Numbered from the stretch's first letter, positions 48,001 through 58,385 are shown. The stretch is DNA of 64,000 bases from Bowmanella denitrificans (GCF_039522935.1 NZ_BAAAEI010000031.1:307018-371017), one strand, 5' to 3'. Program-made: numbers and translations. The notes: a model not told the origin generated them from the sequence alone.

Positions 48001-48188
48001 ATTGTGCTCCAGGTTATTATAAGCGTATCTACCTTAAGAATGTGCCCGGTGACAGTTTTGTGACTTTGGGCACAGAAGCTCAGTATATGAACAGATTTAA
48101 ATTTTCAGCTAGCAGATTTTGTTTTTGAATCTCATATGTTTAGGTTTAAATCTGATGTTTTTTGACAGATTGATGGAACGGGTTACTT

Positions 48189-49043
48189 TCAGGCAAACAC
48201 CACGGTCTTGTTGTGGTGGATAATCACCCTGTCTTCCAGGTGATAACGCACACCATTGGCAAGGGCTTGTTTCTCACAGTTCTTGCCTTTTCGCACCATA
48301 TCTGCGGCCGTATCACTATGACTGATACGCATGACTTCCTGCTCGATAATTGGTCCTTCGTCCAGATCTGAGGTGACATAATGGCAGGTGGCACCGATCA
48401 GTTTTACGCCACGGTCGTAGGCCTGCTGATAGGGTTTGGCACCGGCAAAAGACGGCAGAAAACTGTGGTGAATATTGATGGCTTTGCCGCGCAGCGCTGC
48501 ACATAACTGATTAGGCAAAATTTGCATAAAGCGGGCAAGCACGGTCAGGTCGGCCTGATAATGTTGTAGTAAGGTTTGCACCTCTTCAAACGCTTTGTCT
48601 TTGCCCAGGGCCTGAAAGTCCACCCAATGGAAGGGCACATTGTACCAATCGGCAAACTGCTGCATATGCGGGTGGTTGGCAATAATACAGGGAATATCGC
48701 AATACAATTCGTTGGTATGCCAGCGATGTAGCAGATCAATCAGGCAATGGGACTCATGGCTGGCCAGCAACGCCACCTTTTGCTTCTGATGGGAGTCCGT
48801 CAGGCGCCAGTTCATCTGATACTGCTCGGCTAACGGCCGGAACACCGAGCGAAAGGCCTCCAGACTCAACGGCAGTGAATCAGCCCGTATTTCGTGGCGC
48901 ATAAAGAAGCGGCCGGTTTGCAAATCGGTATGATGGCTGGCTTCCACAATAGTGGCATTGTGACTGGCCAGAAACTGGCTGACGGCAGCCACCAGACCTA
49001 CCTGATCCGGGCAATCAATGACGAGGCGAAAAGTTTGTTGCAT
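48189..49043 (-). CDS. purU: Formyltetrahydrofolate deformylase
   Basis: 284 residues. Hydrolyses 10-formyl-THF to THF and formate, which feeds formate to purine synthesis via PurT and balances one-carbon pools. An N-terminal ACT domain (LVIDCPDQVGLVAAVSQFLA) precedes a formyltransferase-type hydrolase domain with ASHESHCLIDLL, INIHHSFLPSFAGAKPYQQA (His) and TSDLDEGPIIEQ (Asp). Single gene. Confidence 0.95.
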   Translation of the reverse strand: MQQTFRLVIDCPDQVGLVAAVSQFLASHNATIVEASHHTDLQTGRFFMRHEIRADSLPLSLEAFRSVFRPLAEQYQMNWRLTDSHQKQKVALLASHESHCLIDLLHRWHTNELYCDIPCIIANHPHMQQFADWYNVPFHWVDFQALGKDKAFEEVQTLLQHYQADLTVLARFMQILPNQLCAALRGKAINIHHSFLPSFAGAKPYQQAYDRGVKLIGATCHYVTSDLDEGPIIEQEVMRISHSDTAADMVRKGKNCEKQALANGVRYHLEDRVIIHHNKTVVFA

Positions 49044-49141
49044 GGCAGCGTCCCTTTATTTGTTATGCGCACGTTATACCAGTTGGTGAGGCATGGTAAA
49101 AGGTATGAAAACGGTTTACTGATGCATAGCATAACCAAAAG

Positions 49142-49702
49142 TTAATCCAGCTCACCTCTTGCCAGTCTTTCCCGCACTGAGCCGGCAACCGCCAGTGGCC
49201 ATTGCTCCAGTACCCGGTAATTGACGCCCGAGCTGCTAGAGTGTGACTCGAACAGGCAAAAGGATTTGAACGATAGCCGCATATCTGGCTCGCACAAAGG
49301 GGCGGGCGGATTTTCACGCAGTTTGCGAAACAGACTGATATGCGGCTGATAGGGGCGGGGGTCTGTTGGCAGCCCCTGATATGCCAGTTGGCTGCGCAAT
49401 TGCCTGGCCAGATCAAGGAGTTCATCCGGTATGCTGGCCGGTCCTATCCAATACACTTTGGGCTTTGACCAATAGCCAGTCTGGTTTATGTGTAAATCAA
49501 ATGCCTGCCCGCAAACCTGTCGGGCAGCCATAAAGACAGACTCATAATGGCTGGAAGGTACCTCGCCTAAAAAGGCCAGGGTAATATGTAAATTCGTCGT
49601 GCTGACGGGCTGGGTCAGAGGGGGCAACATCTTATTGCGCCAGGTATCAATGGCGAGTTTGTCTGCCCCTGCCAAATCTAGCCCGAAAAACATTCGCATC
49701 AT
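49142..49702 (-). CDS. thpR: RNA 2',3'-cyclic phosphodiesterase (2H family)
   Basis: 186 residues with the paired catalytic motifs HITL (His39) and HISL (His121) of the 2H phosphoesterase family (LigT/ThpR); it opens 2',3'-cyclic phosphates on RNA. 16 bases after yfiR on the same strand, so it is probably the distal gene of the receptor/cyclase operon, though it may be a passenger there. Confidence 0.9.
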   Translation of the reverse strand: MMRMFFGLDLAGADKLAIDTWRNKMLPPLTQPVSTTNLHITLAFLGEVPSSHYESVFMAARQVCGQAFDLHINQTGYWSKPKVYWIGPASIPDELLDLARQLRSQLAYQGLPTDPRPYQPHISLFRKLRENPPAPLCEPDMRLSFKSFCLFESHSSSSGVNYRVLEQWPLAVAGSVRERLARGELD

Positions 49703-49718
49703 AACAACCTGTTGGATT

Positions 49719-50222
49719 TCAGCGTACTTCGGTGGCTAATTTTAACAGATGTGCGCTAAGTTCCAGCCCTCTGGCTCTGGCGTCGGTAAGGTTAATGCTG
49801 AAATTGAGGCTGTTATTGTCGGCAATTAAGCCAATGGCTGCACCTTGCCTGAAACCTTCACTGGTGTCAGCCACCACCAGTACAGCCGAATCTTTGACTC
49901 CTTCAAGCCAGTAAAGGCTTTGCTGGCGGTCTTGCTGGCTGATAAACAGCAACTGGCATTGCTGTGCCTCTTTGCTGTCGATGGGGGTGACAACTTTGCT
50001 CTTCAGCTTGCTTGGCTGCGTACTGAGCAGTTCACTGATCGCAGTAAATAGTGAGGGGTTACCAACAACGCAATACACCATTTCCTGTTTGGGGGGCGGG
50101 GGCCAGGTACTGAATTGGCTGAATCGGTATAGAAAAGCCGCCTTTAGCTGATTCTGACTTAATCCACTGGCCAGGCAGTGACATGGACACAGCAGCATCA
50201 GGAATAACAGCATCAGCCTCAT
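49719..50222 (-). CDS. yfiR: YfiR-family periplasmic protein (DUF4154)
   Basis: 167 residues with a signal peptide (cleaved near LAS) and the family hallmark LKAAFLYRFSQFSTWP. Cys51 and Cys89 have the spacing of one of the two disulfides of Pseudomonas YfiR, the periplasmic repressor of the diguanylate cyclase YfiN; the second pair is absent. I choose the ATG at 50222: GGAGA lies eight bases upstream and it overlaps the receptor stop as ATGA. It is co-translated with a TonB-dependent receptor and a YfiN-like cyclase. Confidence 0.87.
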   Translation of the reverse strand: MRLMLLFLMLLCPCHCLASGLSQNQLKAAFLYRFSQFSTWPPPPKQEMVYCVVGNPSLFTAISELLSTQPSKLKSKVVTPIDSKEAQQCQLLFISQQDRQQSLYWLEGVKDSAVLVVADTSEGFRQGAAIGLIADNNSLNFSINLTDARARGLELSAHLLKLATEVR

Positions 50223-52156
50223 GGTGCCCATCTCCAGCGCACAGACAAATGCGCCTGCCGGGGCCGTTGCAGGGTAGGAATACCGCTAAGATCCGTGACT
50301 TCTTCTATCCTTTTGTTGCCAACATTTTGGATGCCGAGCGCCAGATCCAGCGAACGGTTTGGGGTCCAGACCAGATTCAAATCATGGCTAATGTAGCCGC
50401 CCTGGCGCCCATAAGGGGTAATGCGCTCGCTGATACCCTGGGTCAGCCAACTGAAGACTAGGTCAGGCCGCCAAATTGGGCGGTTGTAACGTAATTGTCC
50501 AATCAGCATGGGCGAGTTGCCCAGTCGGCCAAATTCTTCATCTGTGGTGCGTTGCACGGCCAGGGAAGCAACCAGGTTAGTGCCATCCGCCCAGCGTTTA
50601 CTGACACCTGCCTCCAGGCCCAGACTTTTAATCGGCGGGCTGTTATAAAAGACCGGCGCGTCGAGATATTCGGTAATCAGGTCATCGATATCTGAATAAT
50701 ACAGGGTCACAAAGGATGTAAATGAGCTGGACCAGCGCTGTTTCAGACTGACCTCACTGGTAGATATGGATTCCCCCCCTAAGCGCGGGGCAAAAAAATA
50801 CCGGTTATTACCACTTTCCAGTTGATTGGCGGCGCGGTAAGCCCGGTTGTAGCGTAACAATAATCTGCTATCTGCATTTATCTGGTAGCCAATGGACAAG
50901 CTGGGCGACCAATGCGCCGCCCTGTCTGTATGGTCATAGCGCAGGGCTAACTGCAACGCCAGGTCTGAGGCTACCTGCCAGTGATCCTGCAGGTATATGC
51001 CGTAGCGAAGGCCGTTATTGGTAAAACGCTGCTGTAACAGACCACTTTGTGAACGGGCATCGAATAATTGCCGGTGATCCTGCTGCAAATCAAGGCCCAC
51101 AAGCCATAGATGGTTCTGCAATCCGTGATATATCAGGCGGCTGTCAATATTGCTCCAGCGACCGGAAAAAAGACTATCCACTCTGTCCAGGCTGTTATCA
51201 CTCTCTTGTACTGGAATAGAGCGTGTGTAGTCATTGCCATGAGTGGAGGCATGCAGGTAAATATCTGTGTAAGGGGTTAGGCGGGCATCATATGTCAGGG
51301 CTAACAAGTAGCTGTCACTGTTGTCTCTGATCACCTCGGTATAATCAGGCACAAGACCTAGCTCCGGGTACTGTCGTTCACGCCATACACCGGCCGCATT
51401 AAAATGCAGTCCGCCTTGCTGATGGCTGAGGGTGACTCTGGTGCTTTTTTCCTGATTCAGATGTTCAAAGGCTGCGTCTTCCGGCGAGAACAGGTCAAAG
51501 CCAAATTTAATATCGTCCCGGCCAATATGACTGAGTGAAAACCAACTGTCGTTACCCTGCTCAGAGCGGTGACCGGCCGTCAGCCGCATGTGCTTGTCAC
51601 CTTCATGGGTGAGGTTGAGCGAGCCTTCCAGTGTGCCAATTTGGGCAGAAGACTTGGTGATAATATTAATTACGCCAAGCAGCGCATTGTTGCCATATAA
51701 GGCCGCGGCCGCTCCGGGGCTGTATTCAACCCGGTCAATAAGTTCGACGTCCACAAAAAATTCATTGCCGAGCAGACTGGCATCCAGCATATTTTCATTG
51801 ATACGGGTGCCGTTAAGCAAAAACAGAATACGGGCATTAAAATCACTGGGCCGGCCAATGCCCCGGGCGCCTACATACAGAAAGCTGTCGTCATCGCGCG
51901 TGGTTAATCCGCTGAACTGCGCCAGAATGTCTGCCATGGAGCGCAGGTTGTACTGCAAGATATCCTGGTCGGTAATGATGTGGGTAATGGCCATGCTCTC
52001 AGAGCTGCTTTGCGCCATACGTGAGGCTGAAGTTACCTCGGTGTCTTCCGGAATTTCCTGGAGTGGCTGGGCCAGCAATGCTTCCAGATCGGGCAGAGTC
52101 TGGCCCTGAGTCAATGCTGACATCAGTACGACTGCAATGCCCAGGTATCTTTTCAT
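50219..52156 (-). CDS. TonB-dependent receptor inside a c-di-GMP operon
   Basis: 645 residues: signal peptide (ending TQGQT), plug (SMAITHIITDQDILQYNLRSMADILAQF, RVEYSPGAAAALYGNNALLGVINIITKSS) and barrel ending QAHLSVRWRWAP. The ATG overlaps the upstream diguanylate cyclase stop and its own stop overlaps yfiR (ATGA both times), so the three are made together. It could be a ligand sensor or importer whose state is reported through YfiR to the cyclase; that is inference. Confidence 0.9.
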   Translation of the reverse strand: MKRYLGIAVVLMSALTQGQTLPDLEALLAQPLQEIPEDTEVTSASRMAQSSSESMAITHIITDQDILQYNLRSMADILAQFSGLTTRDDDSFLYVGARGIGRPSDFNARILFLLNGTRINENMLDASLLGNEFFVDVELIDRVEYSPGAAAALYGNNALLGVINIITKSSAQIGTLEGSLNLTHEGDKHMRLTAGHRSEQGNDSWFSLSHIGRDDIKFGFDLFSPEDAAFEHLNQEKSTRVTLSHQQGGLHFNAAGVWRERQYPELGLVPDYTEVIRDNSDSYLLALTYDARLTPYTDIYLHASTHGNDYTRSIPVQESDNSLDRVDSLFSGRWSNIDSRLIYHGLQNHLWLVGLDLQQDHRQLFDARSQSGLLQQRFTNNGLRYGIYLQDHWQVASDLALQLALRYDHTDRAAHWSPSLSIGYQINADSRLLLRYNRAYRAANQLESGNNRYFFAPRLGGESISTSEVSLKQRWSSSFTSFVTLYYSDIDDLITEYLDAPVFYNSPPIKSLGLEAGVSKRWADGTNLVASLAVQRTTDEEFGRLGNSPMLIGQLRYNRPIWRPDLVFSWLTQGISERITPYGRQGGYISHDLNLVWTPNRSLDLALGIQNVGNKRIEEVTDLSGIPTLQRPRQAHLSVRWRWAP

Positions 52157-53466
52157 GTTGCGCCTCTGGAATAGACTCTGAAGTCATTTTTTCCGGCCCG
52201 TTTGGCACTATACATTGCTTCATCTGCGCAGTTCAGTAAGTCTAGCGAAGAGGTGGCATCAGTTGGGTAGTAGGCCAGCCCTATACTGATACCGATGGGC
52301 ATGACCTTCTCTTTGACCACAATCGGCTCATTGATCTTCTTTACAATCCGCTCAGCCAGCTTTTCAGCAGCTTCAGGTTGACTGACACGGGTTAATAGCA
52401 GGGCAAATTCATCGCCCCCCAGTCGGCACAACAAATCGGTGTCGCGAACCATCTTCTGAATGCGCCTGGCAACGGTTACCAGTGTTTCATCACCAGCGTC
52501 ATGGCCGAAGTGATCGTTTACATACTTAAAGTTGTCCAAGTCTATAAACATCAGGCAGCTCAGTACCTGGTGCTGCGTGGTGTCAGAGGTTAACTGTTTA
52601 AGGCGCGTATTTAATGCCAGCCTGTTCGGCAGATTGGTAAGTGCATCCCGGTAGGCCAGTTGTTTGAGCTGCTGCCCCTGCAACTGTTCTTGCTGGAGCT
52701 GCTGATTAAGTTCCTTTTGCCACTTCTCCAGACGTTTTAACAGGTCATTAAACCTAAGCGTCAGGATGCCTATTTCGTCTTCTCTTACCACTGAAGCTCT
52801 TAAGGTAAAATTGTGTTCCTGCCCCACCTGCTGAGCCAATGCGGTCAGTGACAGAAGGGGGGCAAGCGCCTGACGCTGTACTCTGGCCAGTAACATGGCA
52901 GAGCCCGCAAACAGCAATGCCAGCAAAAAAGCCAGCATCACAACCACACGAAGAAACCAATACAATAAGCCGGTGATATCCATCACCATTAGCACATCAC
53001 CTTCCAGTTGCTCCTGCATCCACATGGGGTAGTGAAGCATTAGTTGTAGGCCAGAGAAGGCGATATAAGGTGTTGAATGTAAAGGTTGGTTATCCAGCGT
53101 GGGCGGCGAAAAGTCCGGTTTAGTTAACTCAGCAAACAGCTTGGCTTCGCGATCGCGCACCGCCACATAGAGTAACTGTTGCTGTTGGCCGACCAATGAC
53201 AGTTCATGCTTTGCTGCCGTACTGTCACCAAAAATCACCATGGGCAAAACATTGTGGGCGAGCTGGGCAATGCTGATTTCGGCGGCTTCCGCCTGCCTTT
53301 CTCTGGCGGTCAGCCACAATAGTAAGGTGATTAGGGTAAAAGCCAGCAGCATGCACCCGGCCATCACCGCGAGATTAAGCTGTGTAAGTCTTCTGACCAG
53401 TGAGCTTGTTGGCCGCAGATGGCGGGCCTTTGCCTCGTCCAAACTGATTAACCTATTAAGGAACAA
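52153..53466 (-). CDS. YfiN-like diguanylate cyclase (CHASE8-HAMP-GGDEF)
   Basis: 437 residues: membrane helix about 34-54, periplasmic domain about 55-160 in YfiN/CHASE8 style (LAHNVLPMVIFGDSTAAKHEL), second helix about 165-190, HAMP, then GGDEF with active LGGDEFALLL and intact I-site RDTD. In Pseudomonas, YfiN (TpbB) is held off by periplasmic YfiR, whose homologue is two genes downstream. First gene of the trio; likely controls adhesion or exopolysaccharide through c-di-GMP. Confidence 0.9.
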   Translation of the reverse strand: MFLNRLISLDEAKARHLRPTSSLVRRLTQLNLAVMAGCMLLAFTLITLLLWLTARERQAEAAEISIAQLAHNVLPMVIFGDSTAAKHELSLVGQQQQLLYVAVRDREAKLFAELTKPDFSPPTLDNQPLHSTPYIAFSGLQLMLHYPMWMQEQLEGDVLMVMDITGLLYWFLRVVVMLAFLLALLFAGSAMLLARVQRQALAPLLSLTALAQQVGQEHNFTLRASVVREDEIGILTLRFNDLLKRLEKWQKELNQQLQQEQLQGQQLKQLAYRDALTNLPNRLALNTRLKQLTSDTTQHQVLSCLMFIDLDNFKYVNDHFGHDAGDETLVTVARRIQKMVRDTDLLCRLGGDEFALLLTRVSQPEAAEKLAERIVKKINEPIVVKEKVMPIGISIGLAYYPTDATSSLDLLNCADEAMYSAKRAGKNDFRVYSRGAT

Positions 53467-53607
53467 GGTGTTATTTATTTCAGTTTAGCGAATAACCGCA
53501 AGTGGGCAACTTGCCGGGCATAGATTCTGTGGTGAATGCCGAGATAATTCAGCTCGCTCCAGACAGCGATGATAGAATGCATGCACTGATGTAAGTTTAT
53601 CCGGCAG

Positions 53608-56073
53608 ATGAATACCGATTCACCCCTTCCCGTAATGAGTGTGTTGTCCGAGTTGGTGACGGCGCTTAAACAACAAAATGTGATCCTTAGCGCGCCACCG
53701 GGGGCCGGCAAGTCCACCCTGGTGCCCCTGCATTTGCTAACACAGGCCGAGTTCAGCGGCAAAAAAATACTGATGCTGCAGCCACGTCGTGTGGCCGTTC
53801 GCGCTATTGCCAGCTATCTGGCGGCCAAATTGGGTGAAACGGTGGGCCAGACCGTGGGTTATCGTATCCGCGGCGAAAGTAAAACCAGCAGTAACACCCG
53901 GCTGGAGATCCTGACAGAAGGCCTGCTAACCCGAAAATTGCAACAGGACCCCGAACTGGCCGACACTGCCGTGGTGATTTTTGATGAGTTTCACGAACGA
54001 AATTTGCACAGCGACTTTGCCTTGGCCTTGTGTCTGGAAAGTCAGGGGGCATTGCGCGAAGATTTGCGCCTGTTAGTGATGTCGGCCACCCTGGATGAGC
54101 TTGGCCTTGAACAACTGCTGCCTGATGCCATCCGCTTGCAAAGCGCGGGGCGCAGTTTTGCTATTGAATACCATTATAAAGCGGTACCCACCAGTCAGCC
54201 ATGGCTGCCCTGGATGGCCAGCCTGGTGTTACAGGCGTTACAAGAGCATCGCCAGGGGGTGCTGGCCTTCTTACCCGGTGCAGCAGACATTCGCAAACTG
54301 GCGCAATTGCTGACGCCCCATCTGGACGCATCGATTCGCCTGCATTGTTTGTATGGTGAACTGGGCAAACAAGCGCAAATGGCCGCAGTTGAGCCCTTAC
54401 CTGCAGGCTGCAAAAAGCTGGTATTGGCAACCAATATTGCAGAGACCAGTCTGACCATTGAAGACATTGCCGTGGTGGTGGATAGCGGGCTGGAAAAAAT
54501 AGCCCGTTTTGATCTGAACCAGGGAGTCACCCATCTGGTCAGCCAGCGTATTTCGCAGGCCTCGGCCACCCAGCGGGCGGGGCGTGCCGGTCGGGTAGGG
54601 CCGGGTGTTTGTTACCGTTTATGGCCACAAGAGCAACAAGCACGTCTGGCCGCACAAAGCCAGCCACAGATATTACAAAGCGATGTGTCTGCATTGATGC
54701 TCGAAGCCCTGACCTGGGGCACTGAATTAGCAGCGCTGCCTTTGTTGGACAAACCTTCAGACGCGCAATTGGCGCAGGCCACGACGTTACTGAAACAGCT
54801 GGGCGCACTGGATAGCGATATGCGTGTCACCCGTCACGGTCGTGAGCTGGCCAAGCTGGGCAGTCACCCGCGTCTGGCCAATATGATGCTGTCAGCGTCA
54901 CAGCAAAGCACGCAGGCACTCACCCTGGCCTGTATGCTGGCAGCTTTGCTGGAAAGTAAAGACCCCCTTAAACCGTCATACACTTTGGATATGGTTGAGC
55001 GTATCGACTGGTTGTTGCGTCACCGCCAGGACCCTATTATGCAACTGGCGGGCAACTGGGCCAGGCGGCTGGGTGGCAGATTGGCATCCACGCTGGATAG
55101 CCGCGCAGCCGGCAAATTACTGGCTTTGGCGTTCCCCGATCGCATTGCCAAAAAACGCGGTGCCGGGCGTTACCTGCTGGCCAGGGGGATCGGCGTCAAG
55201 TTAGACGAACTGGATCCGCTGTGCAGTCATGAGTACCTGCTGGTGGCGGACCTAATGCAAACCGGCGATGGCGGAGATATTCGCGCCGGGCTGAGTGCTG
55301 CCCTGAGCCTGGCAGAGATTGAAGCGACGGTTGGCCACTTGTTCACAGAAGAACTGCGCTGTGACTGGCACCAGCAGGCCGAACAGATTCGTGCCCGTAA
55401 AATACGTAAGCTGGGCAGCATTGAAATACGCAGCGAAGTGATGAGTCATCCCAGCAAGGCTGAACTGGAGCAAATCTGGGCGGTACTCATCCGAGACAAA
55501 GGACTGGCCTGGTTACCCTTAACGGATAGCAGCATTCAATTGCTGCGTCGCATCCGTCTGGCCGCTCGCTATCTGGGGCAGCCGGCTGAGCAAGACTGGA
55601 CAGATGCCGCCCTGCTGGACAGTCTGGCCGACTGGTTGTTACCTTATCTTGGTGAGGTACGCAGTTTCCGGCAGTTGCAGGGACTGGATTGGCATAATCT
55701 GCTGCGCAATCGACTGGACTGGAACAGCCAGAGCCTGGTGGACAAAGAATTGCCAAGCCACCTGCTGGTACCAAGCGGCAGTCGTTGCACACTGGATTAC
55801 CAGGAGGATGGCCAGGTATGCCTGTCGGTCCGTATGCAGGAGATGTATGGTATGGCCACCACCCCTGCCATTGCCAATGGCCGTATTGCGGTGCTGGTGG
55901 AACTCTTGTCCCCGGCCCGGCGTCCACTACAAAAGACCGGCGACCTGGCCGGTTTCTGGCAAGGTTCTTACAAGGATGTGCAAAAGGAAATGAAAGGACG
56001 TTATCCCAAACACTTCTGGCCGGATAATCCGGCCACGGCGCAAGCCACCACCCGAACCAAAAAGGCGATGTAA
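53608..56073 (+). CDS. hrpB: ATP-dependent helicase HrpB
   Basis: 821 residues, a DEAH-box RNA helicase-type protein of unknown physiological role. Walker A APPGAGKST, Walker B DEFHERN, motif III SATL, motif VI QRAGRAGR, then the HA2/HrpB C-terminal region, all at family length. The ATG at 53608 has a weak ribosome site; MSVLSE at 53635 is an alternative start. Its TAA shares one base with the mrcB ATG. Confidence 0.95.
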   Translation: MNTDSPLPVMSVLSELVTALKQQNVILSAPPGAGKSTLVPLHLLTQAEFSGKKILMLQPRRVAVRAIASYLAAKLGETVGQTVGYRIRGESKTSSNTRLEILTEGLLTRKLQQDPELADTAVVIFDEFHERNLHSDFALALCLESQGALREDLRLLVMSATLDELGLEQLLPDAIRLQSAGRSFAIEYHYKAVPTSQPWLPWMASLVLQALQEHRQGVLAFLPGAADIRKLAQLLTPHLDASIRLHCLYGELGKQAQMAAVEPLPAGCKKLVLATNIAETSLTIEDIAVVVDSGLEKIARFDLNQGVTHLVSQRISQASATQRAGRAGRVGPGVCYRLWPQEQQARLAAQSQPQILQSDVSALMLEALTWGTELAALPLLDKPSDAQLAQATTLLKQLGALDSDMRVTRHGRELAKLGSHPRLANMMLSASQQSTQALTLACMLAALLESKDPLKPSYTLDMVERIDWLLRHRQDPIMQLAGNWARRLGGRLASTLDSRAAGKLLALAFPDRIAKKRGAGRYLLARGIGVKLDELDPLCSHEYLLVADLMQTGDGGDIRAGLSAALSLAEIEATVGHLFTEELRCDWHQQAEQIRARKIRKLGSIEIRSEVMSHPSKAELEQIWAVLIRDKGLAWLPLTDSSIQLLRRIRLAARYLGQPAEQDWTDAALLDSLADWLLPYLGEVRSFRQLQGLDWHNLLRNRLDWNSQSLVDKELPSHLLVPSGSRCTLDYQEDGQVCLSVRMQEMYGMATTPAIANGRIAVLVELLSPARRPLQKTGDLAGFWQGSYKDVQKEMKGRYPKHFWPDNPATAQATTRTKKAM

Positions 56074-58385
56074 TGCGTAAAAGCAAGGCAGCTCAACCTT
56101 CCCGTAATCCTTTTAAATGGCTTTGGCGCCACAGTGGCAAATTTTTGTTGGTTGGGCTGGTTAGCCTGACGGCGTATTGCTTGTACCTGGATGCGCAAAT
56201 AAAAGACAAATTCAGCGGCGACAAGTGGCAGGTGCCAGCACAGATTTTTGCCCGGCCAATGTTACTGCAAGTGGGCCAGGCGCTGGCAATGGACGAGGTG
56301 GTGGAAGAACTGGAATGGCTGGCGTACCGGCGGGTGTCTGCGGTTAAGGGCAGTGGCCAGTACAGTCGCCAGGGCAGTCAATTGATATTTCATCGTCGTG
56401 CCTTTGAATTTGCCGAGGGCTTTGAAGATGAGGTCCGGGTGACCCTGAGTTTTGCCAAAGGTGAACTGGCGGCGATTCAACTGGATGGTGGCCGCGCCCA
56501 GGATAACATACGTCTGGAGCCCTGGCTGGTTACTCGCTTCACCAACAACAGCCAGGAAGATCGCATGTTGGTGGAACTGGTGGATGTACCGCCTGCGTTG
56601 TTGCAAATGTTGCTGCTGGTGGAAGATCGCGACTTTTACGAGCATTTTGGTGTGGCGCCATTGTCAATTATCAGGGCGTTGATTGCCAACCTCAGCGCCG
56701 GTCGGGCAGTGCAGGGGGGCAGCACCCTGACTCAGCAGCTGGTGAAAAACTTCTTCCTCAGCCATGAAAAGTCCCTGACCAGAAAGTTAAATGAAGCCTT
56801 AATGTCGCTGCTGATTGAGCTGCGTTACAGCAAAGATGAAATACTCGAGGCTTATCTGAATGAAGTGTTCCTCGGTCAGAACGGCGCCAACGCCGTGCAT
56901 GGTTTTGGTCTGGCCAGCTACTTTTACTTTGACCGGCCATTGAATGAACTGAGCGTGCCGGAAATGGCCATGCTGGTGGGTATTATAAAAGGGCCGTCTT
57001 ATTACAACCCCAGACGTCATGAAGAGCGGGTGCTGGAACGACGTAACCTGGTGTTGCGTCTGTATTTTGATGACCAGCAAGCTACCGCATCGCAGTATAC
57101 CGACTGGCTTAAAGCCCCCCTGGGGCTGGCGCAGGGCTCCAAACTGGCCAGGGGCAAGCACCCGGCTTTTATGGACCAGGTTAAGCGTGAGCTGAATCAG
57201 GCCTTACCCGATCCTTCCCTGCATCAGGCCGGTATTAAAATATTTACCACCCTAGACCCGCTGGCACAGCGCAAAGCAGAACAAGTGGTCAGCCAGGGGC
57301 TGAGCAACCTGGAAAAGCAGCGCAAGATCTCCGGGTTAGAAGCGGCTATGGTGGTAAGTGATATTGCCAGCGGTGAAATTCGTGCTTTGATTGGTGGTCG
57401 AGATACCGATTATCATGGCTTTAACCGTGCGCTGGATGCCCGGCGTTCAATCGGCTCGATTATTAAACCGGCCGTGTACCTGACCGCGCTGGAACAACCG
57501 GCCTATTACAATCTTGCCACGCCACTGAAAGATCAGCCGATTAAGTTAAAAAGCAGCCAGGGGCAAATGTGGTCTCCGCAGAATTCAGACCGCCAGTACC
57601 GGGGGGAAGTGTCGTTGCTGACTGCGCTTAGCCGTTCATTAAACGTGCCAACGGTAAGCCTGGGTATGCAGCTGGGGCTGGGAGAAATTGCCTACACCTT
57701 AAAACGCCTGGGGGTTAACGAGGATGTCAGCCAGTATCCGGCGCTGACATTGGGCGCGGCGGCCTTTACCCCGCTGGAAGTCAATCAGATGTACCAGACC
57801 CTCGCCAACGAAGGGCTGTATCTGCCACTGCATGCCATTGATACGGTCACCGACTCCGACGGTCGGCTAATCTGGCAACAACAACTGCACGCCGAGCGCC
57901 GGGCCGACCGCAAGGCGGTTTACCTGCTTAATTATGCCCTCAATAAAGTAACCCGGGACGGCACGGCCAAAGTGCTGAAGCAGACCTTCCCCAATCTGCA
58001 TCTGGCTGGCAAAACCGGTACCACAGATGATTACCGGGATAGCTGGTACGCCGGTTTTGATCGCAACAACCTGGTGACCATCTGGCTGGGCAAGGATGAT
58101 AACCAAAGTACCGGCCTGGCTGGTGCCAGCGGGGCGCTGCCGTTATATATTGAGTATCAGAAATTACAGCATCCTAAATCCCTGGTCAGGCCATTCCCGC
58201 AAGGCCTGGGGATAGCCCACTTTGATGCGCATAATGGCCATCACCTGCAAGCGGGTTGTCCCGACAGTATCAGTGTGCCAGCAGTGCTCGACGCACTGCC
58301 CGCCCCGCAAGGCTGTGCGGGTAAAGTACCAGCTAAGCAAGCACCCAAAGAAAAAAGCTTCTGGGAACGTGTATTCGGAGACTAA
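56073..58385 (+). CDS. mrcB: Penicillin-binding protein 1b (bifunctional transglycosylase/transpeptidase)
   Basis: 770 residues: cytosolic tail, membrane anchor (about 27-45), UB2H-type domain, GT51 transglycosylase (EDRDFYEHFGVAPLSI with catalytic Glu; QGGSTLTQQLVKNFFL) and transpeptidase with SIIK (SxxK), SLN (SxN) and KTGTT. It polymerises and cross-links peptidoglycan in the periplasm. hrpB-mrcB adjacency matches E. coli. The C-terminal end (APKEKSFWERVFGD) is typical. Confidence 0.96.
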   Translation: MRKSKAAQPSRNPFKWLWRHSGKFLLVGLVSLTAYCLYLDAQIKDKFSGDKWQVPAQIFARPMLLQVGQALAMDEVVEELEWLAYRRVSAVKGSGQYSRQGSQLIFHRRAFEFAEGFEDEVRVTLSFAKGELAAIQLDGGRAQDNIRLEPWLVTRFTNNSQEDRMLVELVDVPPALLQMLLLVEDRDFYEHFGVAPLSIIRALIANLSAGRAVQGGSTLTQQLVKNFFLSHEKSLTRKLNEALMSLLIELRYSKDEILEAYLNEVFLGQNGANAVHGFGLASYFYFDRPLNELSVPEMAMLVGIIKGPSYYNPRRHEERVLERRNLVLRLYFDDQQATASQYTDWLKAPLGLAQGSKLARGKHPAFMDQVKRELNQALPDPSLHQAGIKIFTTLDPLAQRKAEQVVSQGLSNLEKQRKISGLEAAMVVSDIASGEIRALIGGRDTDYHGFNRALDARRSIGSIIKPAVYLTALEQPAYYNLATPLKDQPIKLKSSQGQMWSPQNSDRQYRGEVSLLTALSRSLNVPTVSLGMQLGLGEIAYTLKRLGVNEDVSQYPALTLGAAAFTPLEVNQMYQTLANEGLYLPLHAIDTVTDSDGRLIWQQQLHAERRADRKAVYLLNYALNKVTRDGTAKVLKQTFPNLHLAGKTGTTDDYRDSWYAGFDRNNLVTIWLGKDDNQSTGLAGASGALPLYIEYQKLQHPKSLVRPFPQGLGIAHFDAHNGHHLQAGCPDSISVPAVLDALPAPQGCAGKVPAKQAPKEKSFWERVFGD

